From positions 1-42,282 of the forward strand of contig DXEA01000041.1 in the NCBI GenBank assembly GCA_019115225.1: a stretch of 42,282 nucleotides of DNA, given 5' to 3'. Source of the DNA: Candidatus Evtepia faecigallinarum (lineage in GTDB: Bacteria > Bacillota > Clostridia > Oscillospirales > Oscillospiraceae). A model generated the notes under the pieces. That model was not told the origin of the DNA. It saw nothing but the letters and a program-made list of their open reading frames with translations, and made no database searches. Shown piece by piece: positions 8,481-16,909 of this stretch (positions within the stretch are counted from its first letter, which is position 1; each line of letters starts with the position of its first letter). The position numbers were made by a program, and so were the translations under genes.

Positions 8481-9149
8481 TCAGCCCTCGCTGTACAGGG
8501 GGACCGGGTCCCCTAAGTGGGTGGGCAGGGGCTGGGTGATGGCCTGGAGGAAGTCCTTGTCCCGGGCGAGGATTTCCCTAAGGTCCCGCATGGTCTGGCC
8601 CCGGTAGTTCTCGCCGTCGGCGGCCACCCCCCAGGCCTCCAGGCCCAGGGCGCGGGCTAAGTACAGGGCCCGGTAGAGGTGGTATTCCTGGGTGACGATC
8701 ACGATGCGCTTGGCCCCAAAAATGTCCCGGGCACGGTAGACGCTGTCGTAGGTGTTCAGGCCCGCGTAGTCCAGGGCGATGGCGCTGTAGGGTACCCCCG
8801 CCTCCCGGGCCACCCGGTTCATGGTGGCCAGCTCGTTGTAGTACTTGCTCCGGTTGTCCCCGGACATGAGAAGTTTGCCCGACCAGCCCGCCTGGTACAG
8901 CTCCACCGCCCGGCTGAGCCGGTCGGCCAGCATGGGGGTGGGGCTGCCGTCGGAGTAGACCCCGCAGCCCAAGACCAGGATGCAGTCGATGTCCTCCGGC
9001 GGGGGGTCGGACAGGGTGAGGAGTTTTCCCCGAGTGGACAGGACCACCCAGGCGTTGGGCCCCAGCACCGCCGCCGCGGCCAGCAGGCACACTAAGACCA
9101 GGGCCAGCAGGAGGCGGCGCAGGATTTTTTGTGTTTTGCTCTGGTTCAT
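8481..9149 (-). CDS. SanA/YdcF family (DUF218) membrane-anchored protein
   Basis: N-terminal TM then CILVLGCGVYSDGSPTPMLADRLSRAVELYQAGWSGKLLMSGDN...EAGVPYSAIALDYAGLNTYDSVYRARDIFGAKRIVIVTQEYHLYRALYLARALGL. Confidence 0.88.
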   Translation of the reverse strand: MNQSKTQKILRRLLLALVLVCLLAAAAVLGPNAWVVLSTRGKLLTLSDPPPEDIDCILVLGCGVYSDGSPTPMLADRLSRAVELYQAGWSGKLLMSGDNRSKYYNELATMNRVAREAGVPYSAIALDYAGLNTYDSVYRARDIFGAKRIVIVTQEYHLYRALYLARALGLEAWGVAADGENYRGQTMRDLREILARDKDFLQAITQPLPTHLGDPVPLYSEG

Positions 9150-9223
9150 TCGTCCTTGTTTCGGTTCTGGAAATAGAGGACGCCGGCGATGAATACGATG
9201 CCGACGATCAGGCCAATGACCAT
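9146..9223 (-). CDS. 25-aa single-pass membrane small protein, overlapping the SanA/YdcF start
   Basis: AAAGGAG upstream; ATG at 9223: MVIGLIVGIVFIAGVLYFQNRNKDE; stop overlaps downstream ATG as ATGA. Below the ORF-track length cutoff. Confidence 0.7.
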   Translation of the reverse strand: MVIGLIVGIVFIAGVLYFQNRNKDE

Positions 9224-9260
9224 CTTCCGCTCCTTTCTCCAGCCGGCAGGCTGGGGTCCG

Positions 9261-9470
9261 TTACATGTCGTCGTCTTCCCCGTCCAGGACCAGCTCTTCG
9301 TCTTCCTCCAGCTCGCCCCGGACGTAGGTCACCCGGACGGTGGAGGAGGAGAGCATGTCCACCCGGTACTCCCGCCAGCCCTTGGTGGCCATTTTTTCAT
9401 TGCCTTCCTCCAGGCGGGCGGTCACGTCCTCGGTGTCTGCCCCCATGTAGGTCACTTTCTTCTGTTCCAT
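9261..9470 (-). CDS. Uncharacterised 69-aa acidic protein downstream of scfB
   Basis: MEQKKVTYMGADTEDVTARLEEGNEKMATKGWREYRVDMLSSSTVRVTYVRGELEEDEELVLDGEDDDM; ATG lies 6 nt after the scfB stop. Confidence 0.75.
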   Translation of the reverse strand: MEQKKVTYMGADTEDVTARLEEGNEKMATKGWREYRVDMLSSSTVRVTYVRGELEEDEELVLDGEDDDM

Positions 9471-9476
9471 GGCTTC

Positions 9477-10856
9477 TCATCCTTTCTGGGCCTGGACGGC
9501 CTTGATCATGATGGCACACTCCACCCGTTTCTTGAACAGCTGGCAGCCGTAGTCGTAGGTTCCGTTGATGTCGCCGCTGGCGTGGTAGGCGTTGGCCGCG
9601 CAGCCGCCGGCGCAGTACAGCCGGGCCCAGCAGTCCCGGCAGTCGGGGTTTGCCACCACGTTGCAGCGGTGGAATTTCTCCCCCAGAGCGGGGTTGGTGA
9701 TGCCCTTCCACACATCCCCCATGGAGTAGGCCGGGTCGTTGACGAACTGGTGGCAGGGGAAGAGCTCCCCCCAGGGGGTGACGGCCAGGTACTCCGTGCC
9801 CGAGCCGCAGCCCGACATGCGCTTGTGCAGGCAGGGGCCCCCCTCCAGGTCCAGCATGTAGTGGTAGAAGGTGAAGGGCCGGCCTTCTTCCTCCCGCTTT
9901 AACATTTCCTGGGCCAGGATCTCATATTGCTGGAAGAGTTTGGGCAAGTCTTCCTCCGTCAGGGCCCAGGGCTCGCCGGGGGGGCTGACCACCGGCTCCA
10001 TGCTCAGCTCGGTAAAGCCCAGGTCGGCCATGTGGAAGATGTCGTTGGTGAAGTCCACGTTGTCGTGGGTGAAGGTCCCCCGCATGTAGTAGCTCCGGTC
10101 CCCCCGGCGCTGGACGAAGCGCTGGAACTTGGGCAGGATGATGTCATAGCTGCCCAGGCCGGCCAGGTTTTTGCGCAGGCGGTCGTGGACCTCCTTGCGG
10201 CCGTCGAGGCTGAGGACCACGTTGTGCATCTCTTTGTTACAGAAGTCCGTGACCTCGTCGTCCAGGAGGATGCCGTTGGTGGTGAGGGTGAAGCGGAAAT
10301 GCTTGTGGTGGAGGGGCTCCTGGCTGCGGGCGTAGGCCACCAGGTCCTTGACCACCTGCCAGTTCATGAGGGGCTCGCCGCCGAAGAAGTCCACCTCCAG
10401 GTTTACCCGGCTGCCGGAGTTGGCGATGAGGAAGTCCAGGGCCTGCTTGCCTACCTCGAAGGACATGAGGGCCCGGTCGCCGTGGTAGTTGCCTTGGCTG
10501 GCAAAGCAGTAGTCGCAGTTGAGGTTGCAGGTGTGGGCCACGTGCAGGCACATGGCCTTGAGGACGGGCTTGGTGTGCTCAAACGCCTCCTGCTCCACGT
10601 CCCGCCATAAATCCTGGGAGAAGAGCTTGCCGGCGTCCTTGAGGGCCTGGATGTCTGCCAGACATTCCCGGATCTCCCCCTCGTCCACGTCCTCCCGGTG
10701 GCCGTACTTGGCCAGCATCCGGGCCACGATCTCCTCCTGGGGGGTGGTCTCAAAGAGGGCGATGATGTCATAGGCCACCTCGTCCACCAGGTGGACGGAA
10801 CCACTGTAGACGTCCAGGACGATGTTGCAGCCGTTGAGCTTGTATTGATGGATCAT
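9477..10856 (-). CDS. scfB: Radical SAM/SPASM SCIFF peptide maturase
   Basis: MIHQYKLNGCNIVLDVYSGSVHLVDEVAYDI...HVAHTCNLNCDYCFASQGNYHG (CxxxCxxC)...FFGGEPLMNW... and Cys-rich SPASM C-terminus GSGTEYLAVTPWGELFPCHQF...CRDCWARLYCAGGCAANAY. Alternative GTG start at 10871. Confidence 0.95.
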   Translation of the reverse strand: MIHQYKLNGCNIVLDVYSGSVHLVDEVAYDIIALFETTPQEEIVARMLAKYGHREDVDEGEIRECLADIQALKDAGKLFSQDLWRDVEQEAFEHTKPVLKAMCLHVAHTCNLNCDYCFASQGNYHGDRALMSFEVGKQALDFLIANSGSRVNLEVDFFGGEPLMNWQVVKDLVAYARSQEPLHHKHFRFTLTTNGILLDDEVTDFCNKEMHNVVLSLDGRKEVHDRLRKNLAGLGSYDIILPKFQRFVQRRGDRSYYMRGTFTHDNVDFTNDIFHMADLGFTELSMEPVVSPPGEPWALTEEDLPKLFQQYEILAQEMLKREEEGRPFTFYHYMLDLEGGPCLHKRMSGCGSGTEYLAVTPWGELFPCHQFVNDPAYSMGDVWKGITNPALGEKFHRCNVVANPDCRDCWARLYCAGGCAANAYHASGDINGTYDYGCQLFKKRVECAIMIKAVQAQKG

Positions 10857-10883
10857 AATTGTCTGTCTCACTTCCGTCGAATG

Positions 10884-10920
10884 AAAAAAGTGCCGCTTGA
10901 TCGGGTGCGATCAGGCGGCA
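10884..10920 (-). terminator. Intrinsic terminator/attenuator between scfA and scfB
   Basis: Minus: TGCCGCCTGATCG-CACC-CGATCAAGCGGCA-CTTTTTT; 13-bp stem with one wobble. Confidence 0.8.
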
Positions 10921-10944
10921 GCTTTCCCCGTGTGTCAGCTTCTG

Positions 10945-11091
10945 TTAGCGATTGGAATTCTCGCACTGCTGGTTGGCAAGGCCGCAGGAGGTCTTGCAGG
11001 CAGACTGGCAGGAGGTCTGGCATTCGCCGCAGCCGCCGGTCTTCAGGCTCTTGGCCAGGTCCCGGGTCTCCAGGGTCTGGATTCTCTTCAT
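10945..11091 (-). CDS. scfA: SCIFF (six cysteines in forty-five residues) ranthipeptide precursor
   Basis: Read by hand: MKRIQTLETRDLAKSLKTGGCGECQTSCQSACKTSCGLANQQCENSNR (48 aa, 6 Cys) with AGGAGG upstream. Absent from the ORF track because of length. Confidence 0.95.
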   Translation of the reverse strand: MKRIQTLETRDLAKSLKTGGCGECQTSCQSACKTSCGLANQQCENSNR

Positions 11092-11148
11092 GGAAAACCC
11101 TCCTTTCCTATTTCTCCCCCCGTGGGGGGCACGTCAGAAATCAGAGCT

Positions 11149-11177
11149 ATTATAATGTACTTTCCCCCGTCTGTCAA
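11149..11177 (-). promoter_or_regulatory. Consensus promoter of scfA
   Basis: Minus: TTGACA (11172-11177)-N17-TATAAT (11149-11154). Confidence 0.8.
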
Positions 11178-11184
11178 TGGGGGA

Positions 11185-12096
11185 TCACGGGGCCTGTCCC
11201 GTCGCCAGGACGCCCCAGAGGAAGCTCTCGCCATACCAATAGCTGTTGGCGTAGGTGTTGATGACGTAGAGATGGGTGTCCGAAGGGGCGGTCTGGTCCG
11301 CCGCGGTGAACCGATGGAGGAGGTAGGAGAGGGTCCGGGGGTCCTGTGCCCCCTTGGAGCGAAAGACCGATGCCGCTTTCTCCCGGTTCTCGGCCAGGGC
11401 CTGGCCCACGGCGGAAGAGAGGCCGGCGGCGGTCGGGCTGACCATGGCCTCCTGCAGCTGGCCGGCGGCGTGGGTGCCCAGGATGTTGAGCAGGGCGGAG
11501 AGGGTCAGGTCCTCCGCCGGGGCGGGCAGGGTCAGGGCCTTGACGGAGGCGGGGGTGTCCACAAAGGCGTAGTCCTCGCCGGGGACCAGGGCCTCAACGC
11601 CGTCATAGGGGGGCGTCTGGGCCAGCAGGGCGGCAGGGGCGGCTTCCGCCTGGCCGTCCTGTTCCGGGGCCTCCTCCCCTGTCAGGGCTTTGCAGCCGGA
11701 GAGGGTCTGCCCGTTGAGCAGGAGCGCGCCCCCGGGCCGGTAGGTGAACACGTCGGTGCGCCCCCCGTCGGTGATGGTCACGGCGGTCCGCCCGTCCTCC
11801 TGGGCGGCCACCTGGAGAAGTTCCGTGGTATCGGGGTAGTCGATGGCGTAGGTGATCCCCTCCGGGATGATTGTCTCCACCCGCACCATGGGGCCAAAGA
11901 CGGTGGGGGAGAGCAGGCGCAGGTCCTCGGCCACCTGTGCTGCCTGGTCTGTAGGCTGGCCGCTGGCGGCCAGCAGGTCCCGGGCGGCCTGCTGCTGGGC
12001 GGGGGTTGCTTCCGTTGGCGTTTCTGCCTGCTGACAGCTGGAGAGCAGGCTCAGCAGCAGGACAGCGGCCAGAAAAAGAGCGGGGTATTTCTTCAT
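11185..12096 (-). CDS. Uncharacterised secreted lipoprotein
   Basis: ATG at 12096 after AAGGAGG: MKKYPALFLAAVLLLSLLSSCQQAET (lipobox LSSC). The upstream extension in the track ORF is not needed. Confidence 0.8.
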   Translation of the reverse strand: MKKYPALFLAAVLLLSLLSSCQQAETPTEATPAQQQAARDLLAASGQPTDQAAQVAEDLRLLSPTVFGPMVRVETIIPEGITYAIDYPDTTELLQVAAQEDGRTAVTITDGGRTDVFTYRPGGALLLNGQTLSGCKALTGEEAPEQDGQAEAAPAALLAQTPPYDGVEALVPGEDYAFVDTPASVKALTLPAPAEDLTLSALLNILGTHAAGQLQEAMVSPTAAGLSSAVGQALAENREKAASVFRSKGAQDPRTLSYLLHRFTAADQTAPSDTHLYVINTYANSYWYGESFLWGVLATGQAP

Positions 12097-12299
12097 GGGA
12101 GTTCCCTCCTTGTTGCCACTTGCCGGGAAACGGCCTCCCGGCAGGCTGCTTGTCTTTTCTATTACGGGGGATATCTTGTCTTTATCGTACAAAAAGGCTT
12201 GAGGGGTGTCAAGAATTTTGTGAATTTTGAGGGATGTTTGCGGGAAGGGCAATGTGATGTCCCGGGAAATGGAACCGAATAAGGCGATGGCCTCCTGGC

Positions 12300-13109
12300 T
12301 CAGGCCCCCTGGCCCAGGGCGGGCAGGGGGGCCGGGGTGCTGCCGGTGTGGGTGTATTCCCGCAAAAATTCCAGGCGGCCCTGGAGGTCCCATTCCAGCA
12401 GGTCGGTGGGGCGGACTTGCTGGGGGTCTTTTTGGAAATAGGCTAAACCCGCCAGCTTCAGGATGCCGTAGACGAACTGGGAGCAGAACATGGTGTTGGG
12501 CTGGCCGGCGTAGGGCAGGACCAGGCCCAGCAGGTTATAGGCGCTGCCCTCCTGGTCGATCTTTCCCAGGCGGCGCAGGATGATCCGCTTCTGGTCCCGG
12601 GTGGCGGGCAGGCGGTACAGGCGGACGCAGGCCCCCTGGCGGTGGACCAGCTCGGCCAGGGTCTCCGGGTTCAGGCCGGGGGCGGCGCCGGGGCCGCCCC
12701 CGTTGTAGCTGACCAGGGTGGTCAGGTCCCGGTCCAGGGCCAGGGAGACGTGGTTGTAGGGGCGCTCGGTGAACAGGCCGATGACCTGTCCCGCCGGGCT
12801 GTTGGAGCGGGCAAAGGCCAGGTAGACATAGCCGTCGGACAGGGCGGCTGCCGCCCGGCGGAAGTAGTCGGCAGACAGGCTGCGGCGGGTGCAGTAGTGG
12901 AACCAGCTGTGGCGGGTCAGGTCCCGGCCCAGGGCCAGGGCGCAGCCGGGGGAGGCCGCCTGGCGGGCCAGTCTGGCTTTGATGGGCCGACCGGCCAGAC
13001 GGGCCTTGCCGTAGATTCCCCACACCGTACACAGGATGACCAGGACCAGGAGGGCCCACAGGGGGCGCAGGTACCAGGGGACCCCGTTTGTGTTTCTGCT
13101 GCCTGTCAT
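12300..13109 (-). CDS. Membrane-anchored permuted papain-like (YiiX/NlpC-P60-like) amidase candidate
   Basis: TM near N-terminus, NHVSLALDRDLTTLVSYNGG (His region), MFCSQFVYGILKLAGL (Cys region). Confidence 0.6.
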   Translation of the reverse strand: MTGSRNTNGVPWYLRPLWALLVLVILCTVWGIYGKARLAGRPIKARLARQAASPGCALALGRDLTRHSWFHYCTRRSLSADYFRRAAAALSDGYVYLAFARSNSPAGQVIGLFTERPYNHVSLALDRDLTTLVSYNGGGPGAAPGLNPETLAELVHRQGACVRLYRLPATRDQKRIILRRLGKIDQEGSAYNLLGLVLPYAGQPNTMFCSQFVYGILKLAGLAYFQKDPQQVRPTDLLEWDLQGRLEFLREYTHTGSTPAPLPALGQGA

Positions 13110-13143
13110 GGCGCGCCACTTCCTCTCCGCTTTTTGATGGGGT

Positions 13144-13167
13144 GTTGTACTATTGACATCGTACAAC
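13144..13167. promoter_or_regulatory. Inverted repeat upstream of the papain-like gene
   Basis: GTTGTAC-tattgacatc-GTACAAC. Confidence 0.4.
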
Positions 13168-13325
13168 CATACACATGGTAGCCCAAAACGGCGGAAATGT
13201 CAATGGGAAGCCAGCCATTTTCCTCTCGACCGTTGGGAAAGTCCTTGGGGGGCAAGGGGCGGCACAAAGCAGTGTCCCCCGCCGGGGTGGGGTTCTCCGG
13301 CGGGGGGCTGGGAATGGGGGAAAGA

Positions 13326-13859
13326 TCAGAGGGACTTGCCCAGTTCGTAGGCCTGCTGGGGGTAGTCGGTCTTGGCCATGGCCTCTAAGTCCAGGCAGTC
13401 CAGGGCGGAGAGGATGCCCACACGCTGCCAGTGGAGGAAGTTGGTCATGCCCTCGTAGGAGAGGATGGCCCCGGCGGCGGATTCCATGGTGTCGTCCTCC
13501 ATGGTCAGCAGCAGGGCGGTCTTTTTGGGCTGGCGGAGGGCGGGGCTGTTGGCATAGAAGCGGTCGATGGCGGTTTTCAGCTGGGCGGTCCAGTCGTAGT
13601 AGTAGATGGGGGAGACAAAGACCACCATCTCCGCCGCCAGCAGGTGGGGGTTGAGGAGCTCCATGTCGTCCTTGTGGACGCAGCCGGCGTCGGTGGTGCG
13701 GCACTTCCGGCAGCCGAGACATGGATGCAGGTGGGCAAAGGCGGCGTCAAAGCGGAAGACTTCGTGGCCGGCCTCCTGGGCCCCCTGGATGAATTTGTCG
13801 GCCAGCAGGGCCGAGGTGCCGTGGCGGTGGGGGCTGCCGGTGATGACAACGATCTTCAT
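13326..13859 (-). CDS. Flavodoxin-like / NAD(P)H-dependent FMN reductase family protein
   Basis: MKIVVITGSPHRHGTSALLADKFIQGAQEAGHEV...PCLGCRKCR...MVVFVSPIYYYDWTAQLKTAIDRFY. Confidence 0.9.
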   Translation of the reverse strand: MKIVVITGSPHRHGTSALLADKFIQGAQEAGHEVFRFDAAFAHLHPCLGCRKCRTTDAGCVHKDDMELLNPHLLAAEMVVFVSPIYYYDWTAQLKTAIDRFYANSPALRQPKKTALLLTMEDDTMESAAGAILSYEGMTNFLHWQRVGILSALDCLDLEAMAKTDYPQQAYELGKSL

Positions 13860-13908
13860 GGGTACATTCCTCCAATGATAGTTTATTAGATATTAGATAG
13901 TATCGGGC

Positions 13909-14370
13909 TCAGGCCGGGGCCTGGCAGGCCCAGTCGGCCCGGAAGAAGTCCCGCCAGAACAGGACCCCTGCCAGGGCCAGGGCGCAGCCCAGGCCGGTGT
14001 AAAAGACGGCGATGAAGACCTCGGGCACCAGGCCGGAGTAGCGCAGGCCGATGCCCCCGCCCATCATGCAGGCCATGATGAGGTAGGCCTTCTTGTCAAA
14101 AAAGCACCAGAAGGGCTGGGTGGGCCGGCTGTGGCTGCGGATGCGGCGGATGTGCTTCCGGGTCAGCCGGAAGAACATGCTGCCGAAGGCCCCAAAGACC
14201 ACCAGGGACAGCAGGGGGTGAAGGACGGTGATGCGGCCCAGACTGCGGTAAGCCTGAAAGCCCAGCCGGGCCACATTTCCCCCTGCCAGCAGCCAGACGG
14301 TGCCGGCAATGGCCGTGAGGGTACGGTTTTTCACGTGGAAGGGGCCTCTTCCACTGCTTGCCCCCCTCAT
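13909..14370 (-). CDS. Uncharacterised multi-pass membrane protein
   Basis: 153 aa with several hydrophobic segments; overlaps the decarboxylase stop by 4 nt. Confidence 0.7.
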   Translation of the reverse strand: MRGASSGRGPFHVKNRTLTAIAGTVWLLAGGNVARLGFQAYRSLGRITVLHPLLSLVVFGAFGSMFFRLTRKHIRRIRSHSRPTQPFWCFFDKKAYLIMACMMGGGIGLRYSGLVPEVFIAVFYTGLGCALALAGVLFWRDFFRADWACQAPA

Positions 14371-15830
14371 CCGCCCTGGTCCCCCAGGGCGAAGGTGGTG
14401 AAGGGGGGCTTGCCCCGGGTGCCGATGAGGCGGACCCCCGCCCGGTAGAGGGTCTCGACGGTCTCCACCAGGGCGGTGGTGATCTCCTCGCCGGGGGTGA
14501 TGAGGGGGATGCCGGGGGGATAGGCCCAGAGGTACTCCCCAGAGACCTTGCCCATGCCGTCGTAGAGGAAGGTCAGGCCCCCGGGGGCCTGGGCGGCCTC
14601 CTCGATGGACAGCCGGCGGGGGGGCAGGGTGTAGGGCGCGGCGGGGGGTGGGGCGTCGGCCCGGCGGGGGCCGGCGGCGGCGTCCAGGGCCAGCAGGGCG
14701 TCGGCCAGGCGGGCGGGCATGGTGTCGTCGGTGCCCAGGCCGGTCATGGCGATGGCATAGTGGTCCAGGGCCATCTCCAGTTCGATGTGATACGCCTCCC
14801 GCAGGCGGGCCATCAGCTCCACGCCGGTCAGGGCGCTGTTCTGGGTGGAGATGAGGATTTTGGCCGGGTCCAGGGCGAAGAGGCCGGGGTAGGTCTGGCC
14901 TGCCTCCGCCCCGTGGCCGGGACAGCGCAGGTGCTTCAGGCCCCGGATGCGCTGGTCAAACTCCGCCAGGCGGCGGTGCCAGGCGGCGAAGAGCTCCTCC
15001 CCCCGCTCCTCCAGCAGGCGGATGCAGCCGTCCATGGAGGCCATGAGGAGATAGGAGGGGCTGCTGGACTGGAAGATGCCTGTCTGGCGGGCCACCTGGG
15101 GAAGGGGGACCAGGCGGCCGCTGGCGTGGAGGATGGCCGTCTGGGTGAGGCTGGGGAGCATTTTGTGGAGACTGGCCACGGCCAGGTCCGCCCCCTGGGC
15201 CATGGCCCCGGCGGGGAAGGCGGGGTGGAGGCCCAGATGGGCCCCGTGGGCCTCGTCCACCAGGACGGGGATGCCTCTGGCGTGGGCCACGGCGCAGATG
15301 CCCGCCGTGTCGCTGAGGACGCCGTCGTAGGTGGGGCTGGGGTAGACGATGAGTTTCACGTCGGGGTGCGCCGTGAGGGCCTCCTCCACCTGGGCGGGGG
15401 TCAGGGAGCCGGCCAGGCCGAAGGTGGGGTCAGAGGGGGGCAGGAGAAAGACCGGGTCCAGGCCGCAGACCTCCAGGGCGTGGTAGATGGCCTTGTGACA
15501 GTGGCGGGCCACCAGGACCTGGTCCCCCCGGCGGGTGGCCGCCCGGATGGCCGCCAGCAGGCCGCCGGTGCTGCCGTTGACCTGGAAAAAGCTCTTGCGG
15601 CTGCCCCAGAGGGGGGCGGCCCGGTCCATGGACTCCTTTAATATACCCGAGGGGTCGTGGAGGTCGTCAAAGGTGGGCAGCTCGGTGATGTCCAGCCCCG
15701 CTCCCAGGCGGGCCAGATAGGGGGCCAGGGCCTCGTTCTCCTTGTGCCCCGGCATGTGCAGGGAGAGATAGCCCGCCCGGTGGTGGCCCTCCAGCCGGGC
15801 CAGCAGGGAGAGATCGTCGTGGGATGTCAT
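14367..15830 (-). CDS. Orn/Lys/Arg decarboxylase family PLP enzyme
   Basis: GYLSLHMPGHKEN...DITELPTFDDLHDPSGILKE...FFQVNGSTGG...VLVDEAHGAHLGLHP...ASLHKMLPSLTQTA. Confidence 0.93.
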   Translation of the reverse strand: MTSHDDLSLLARLEGHHRAGYLSLHMPGHKENEALAPYLARLGAGLDITELPTFDDLHDPSGILKESMDRAAPLWGSRKSFFQVNGSTGGLLAAIRAATRRGDQVLVARHCHKAIYHALEVCGLDPVFLLPPSDPTFGLAGSLTPAQVEEALTAHPDVKLIVYPSPTYDGVLSDTAGICAVAHARGIPVLVDEAHGAHLGLHPAFPAGAMAQGADLAVASLHKMLPSLTQTAILHASGRLVPLPQVARQTGIFQSSSPSYLLMASMDGCIRLLEERGEELFAAWHRRLAEFDQRIRGLKHLRCPGHGAEAGQTYPGLFALDPAKILISTQNSALTGVELMARLREAYHIELEMALDHYAIAMTGLGTDDTMPARLADALLALDAAAGPRRADAPPPAAPYTLPPRRLSIEEAAQAPGGLTFLYDGMGKVSGEYLWAYPPGIPLITPGEEITTALVETVETLYRAGVRLIGTRGKPPFTTFALGDQGG

Positions 15831-15846
15831 GGGCAGTGCCTCCTTG

Positions 15847-15873
15847 AAAAAACGCCCCCGGCCGGCGGGGGCG
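15847..15873 (-). terminator. Terminator-like hairpin in the decarboxylase 5' leader (possible attenuator)
   Basis: Minus: CGCCCCCG-CCGGC-CGGGGGCG-TTTTTT immediately followed by CAAGGAGG RBS (15839-15845). Confidence 0.7.
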
Positions 15874-15890
15874 GGGATTCTTTGGGCCCT

Positions 15891-15919
15891 ATCATACCAG
15901 AAAGCGGGTCAGATGACAA
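15891..15919 (-). promoter_or_regulatory. Decarboxylase promoter; inverted repeat overlaps the -35
   Basis: TTGTCA (15914-15919)-N17-TATGAT (15891-15896); dyad 15907-15917/15928-15938. Confidence 0.65.
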
Positions 15920-16064
15920 CCAGACGGGTCATCTGGCCTGTGGGGACGCCGGGGCGGGCGGCGCTCTGGACATGCCAAAAACTTTTGTTTTGGTGATTTT
16001 AATAGGGTCAGAGTCGTGCTAAGGTAGGGGCAGTTCTGATTCTAACCCAAAGGAGGCCCTTTCT

Positions 16065-16607
16065 ATGTCCACCAAAACCGCTGTGCAGAGCACCTCCTCT
16101 GCCCGTATCAAATCCCTGGCCATCACCGCTGTGTGTCTGGTGCTGGTCTATGTGTTCACCGCCGTGGTGAATATCCGCCTGCCCTTTGCCCCCAACGGCG
16201 GGCTGATCCATCTGGGCAATGTGCCCCTGTTCGTGGCTGCCATCCTCTTTGGCAAGCGCACGGGGATGATCGCCGGCGGGGTGGGCATGGCCCTGTTTGA
16301 CCTCTTCTCCGGCTGGACCCTCTGGGCCCCCTTCACCCTGGTCATCGTGGGGTGCATGGGCCTGGTGGTGGGGGCGGTGACGGAAAAGCACAAAACCTTC
16401 CCCTTCTACCTGCTGGCCCTGGTGCTGGCCTGCGCCATCAAGATCGGCGGCTATTACCTGGCCGAGGCCATCATCTATGGCAACTGGGTGGTCCCCCTGA
16501 CCTCCATCCCCGGCAATTTGATTCAGGTGGGGGCGGCGGCCATCATCACCCTCATCGTCATCGAGCCCCTGCGTCTGGCGGCTGCCCACACCATCTTGCG
16601 CAAATGA
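16065..16607 (+). CDS. ECF transporter S component (substrate unknown)
   Basis: 180 aa multi-pass: RLPFAPNGGLIHLGNVPLFVAAILFGKRTGMIAGGVGMALFDLFSGWTLWAPFTLVIVGCMGLVVG; AAAGGAGG upstream. Confidence 0.87.
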   Translation: MSTKTAVQSTSSARIKSLAITAVCLVLVYVFTAVVNIRLPFAPNGGLIHLGNVPLFVAAILFGKRTGMIAGGVGMALFDLFSGWTLWAPFTLVIVGCMGLVVGAVTEKHKTFPFYLLALVLACAIKIGGYYLAEAIIYGNWVVPLTSIPGNLIQVGAAAIITLIVIEPLRLAAAHTILRK

Positions 16608-16767
16608 GCGCCGCCGGGGCCCCATATCTGCCCGCGGACGGCGGCGGGCGGGGCGTGCAATTTTGGCGTCTTTTTGCAACTTGACACTTTTGGTCCTTCA
16701 TTCCAGACGGTCTGGGAGAAATTTGTGGGATGGCGCAAATTTTATCGGAAATTTTTGAAAATAATTG

Positions 16768-16796
16768 TTGCATTTACAAGGGCGACGTGCTATACT
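16768..16796 (+). promoter_or_regulatory. gdhA promoter
   Basis: TTGCAT-N17-TATACT. Confidence 0.6.
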
Positions 16797-16909
16797 TTCA
16801 GTTGCAAATGTGATGTATCTCTTTGGGGGATGGCACACTGCAAGTATCCTTGTATTTTCGCCTGGGGCGCCAGGTAAAAATAAATTATCAACGAAGGAGC
16901 CAAACCATC

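Noticed and set aside
16703-16715. CCAGAC-G-GTCTGG palindrome upstream of gdhA, resembling CCAGACGGGTCATCTGG at 15920-15936
   Set aside because: Short and imperfectly shared; could be chance, no supporting context beyond flanking the ECF gene.
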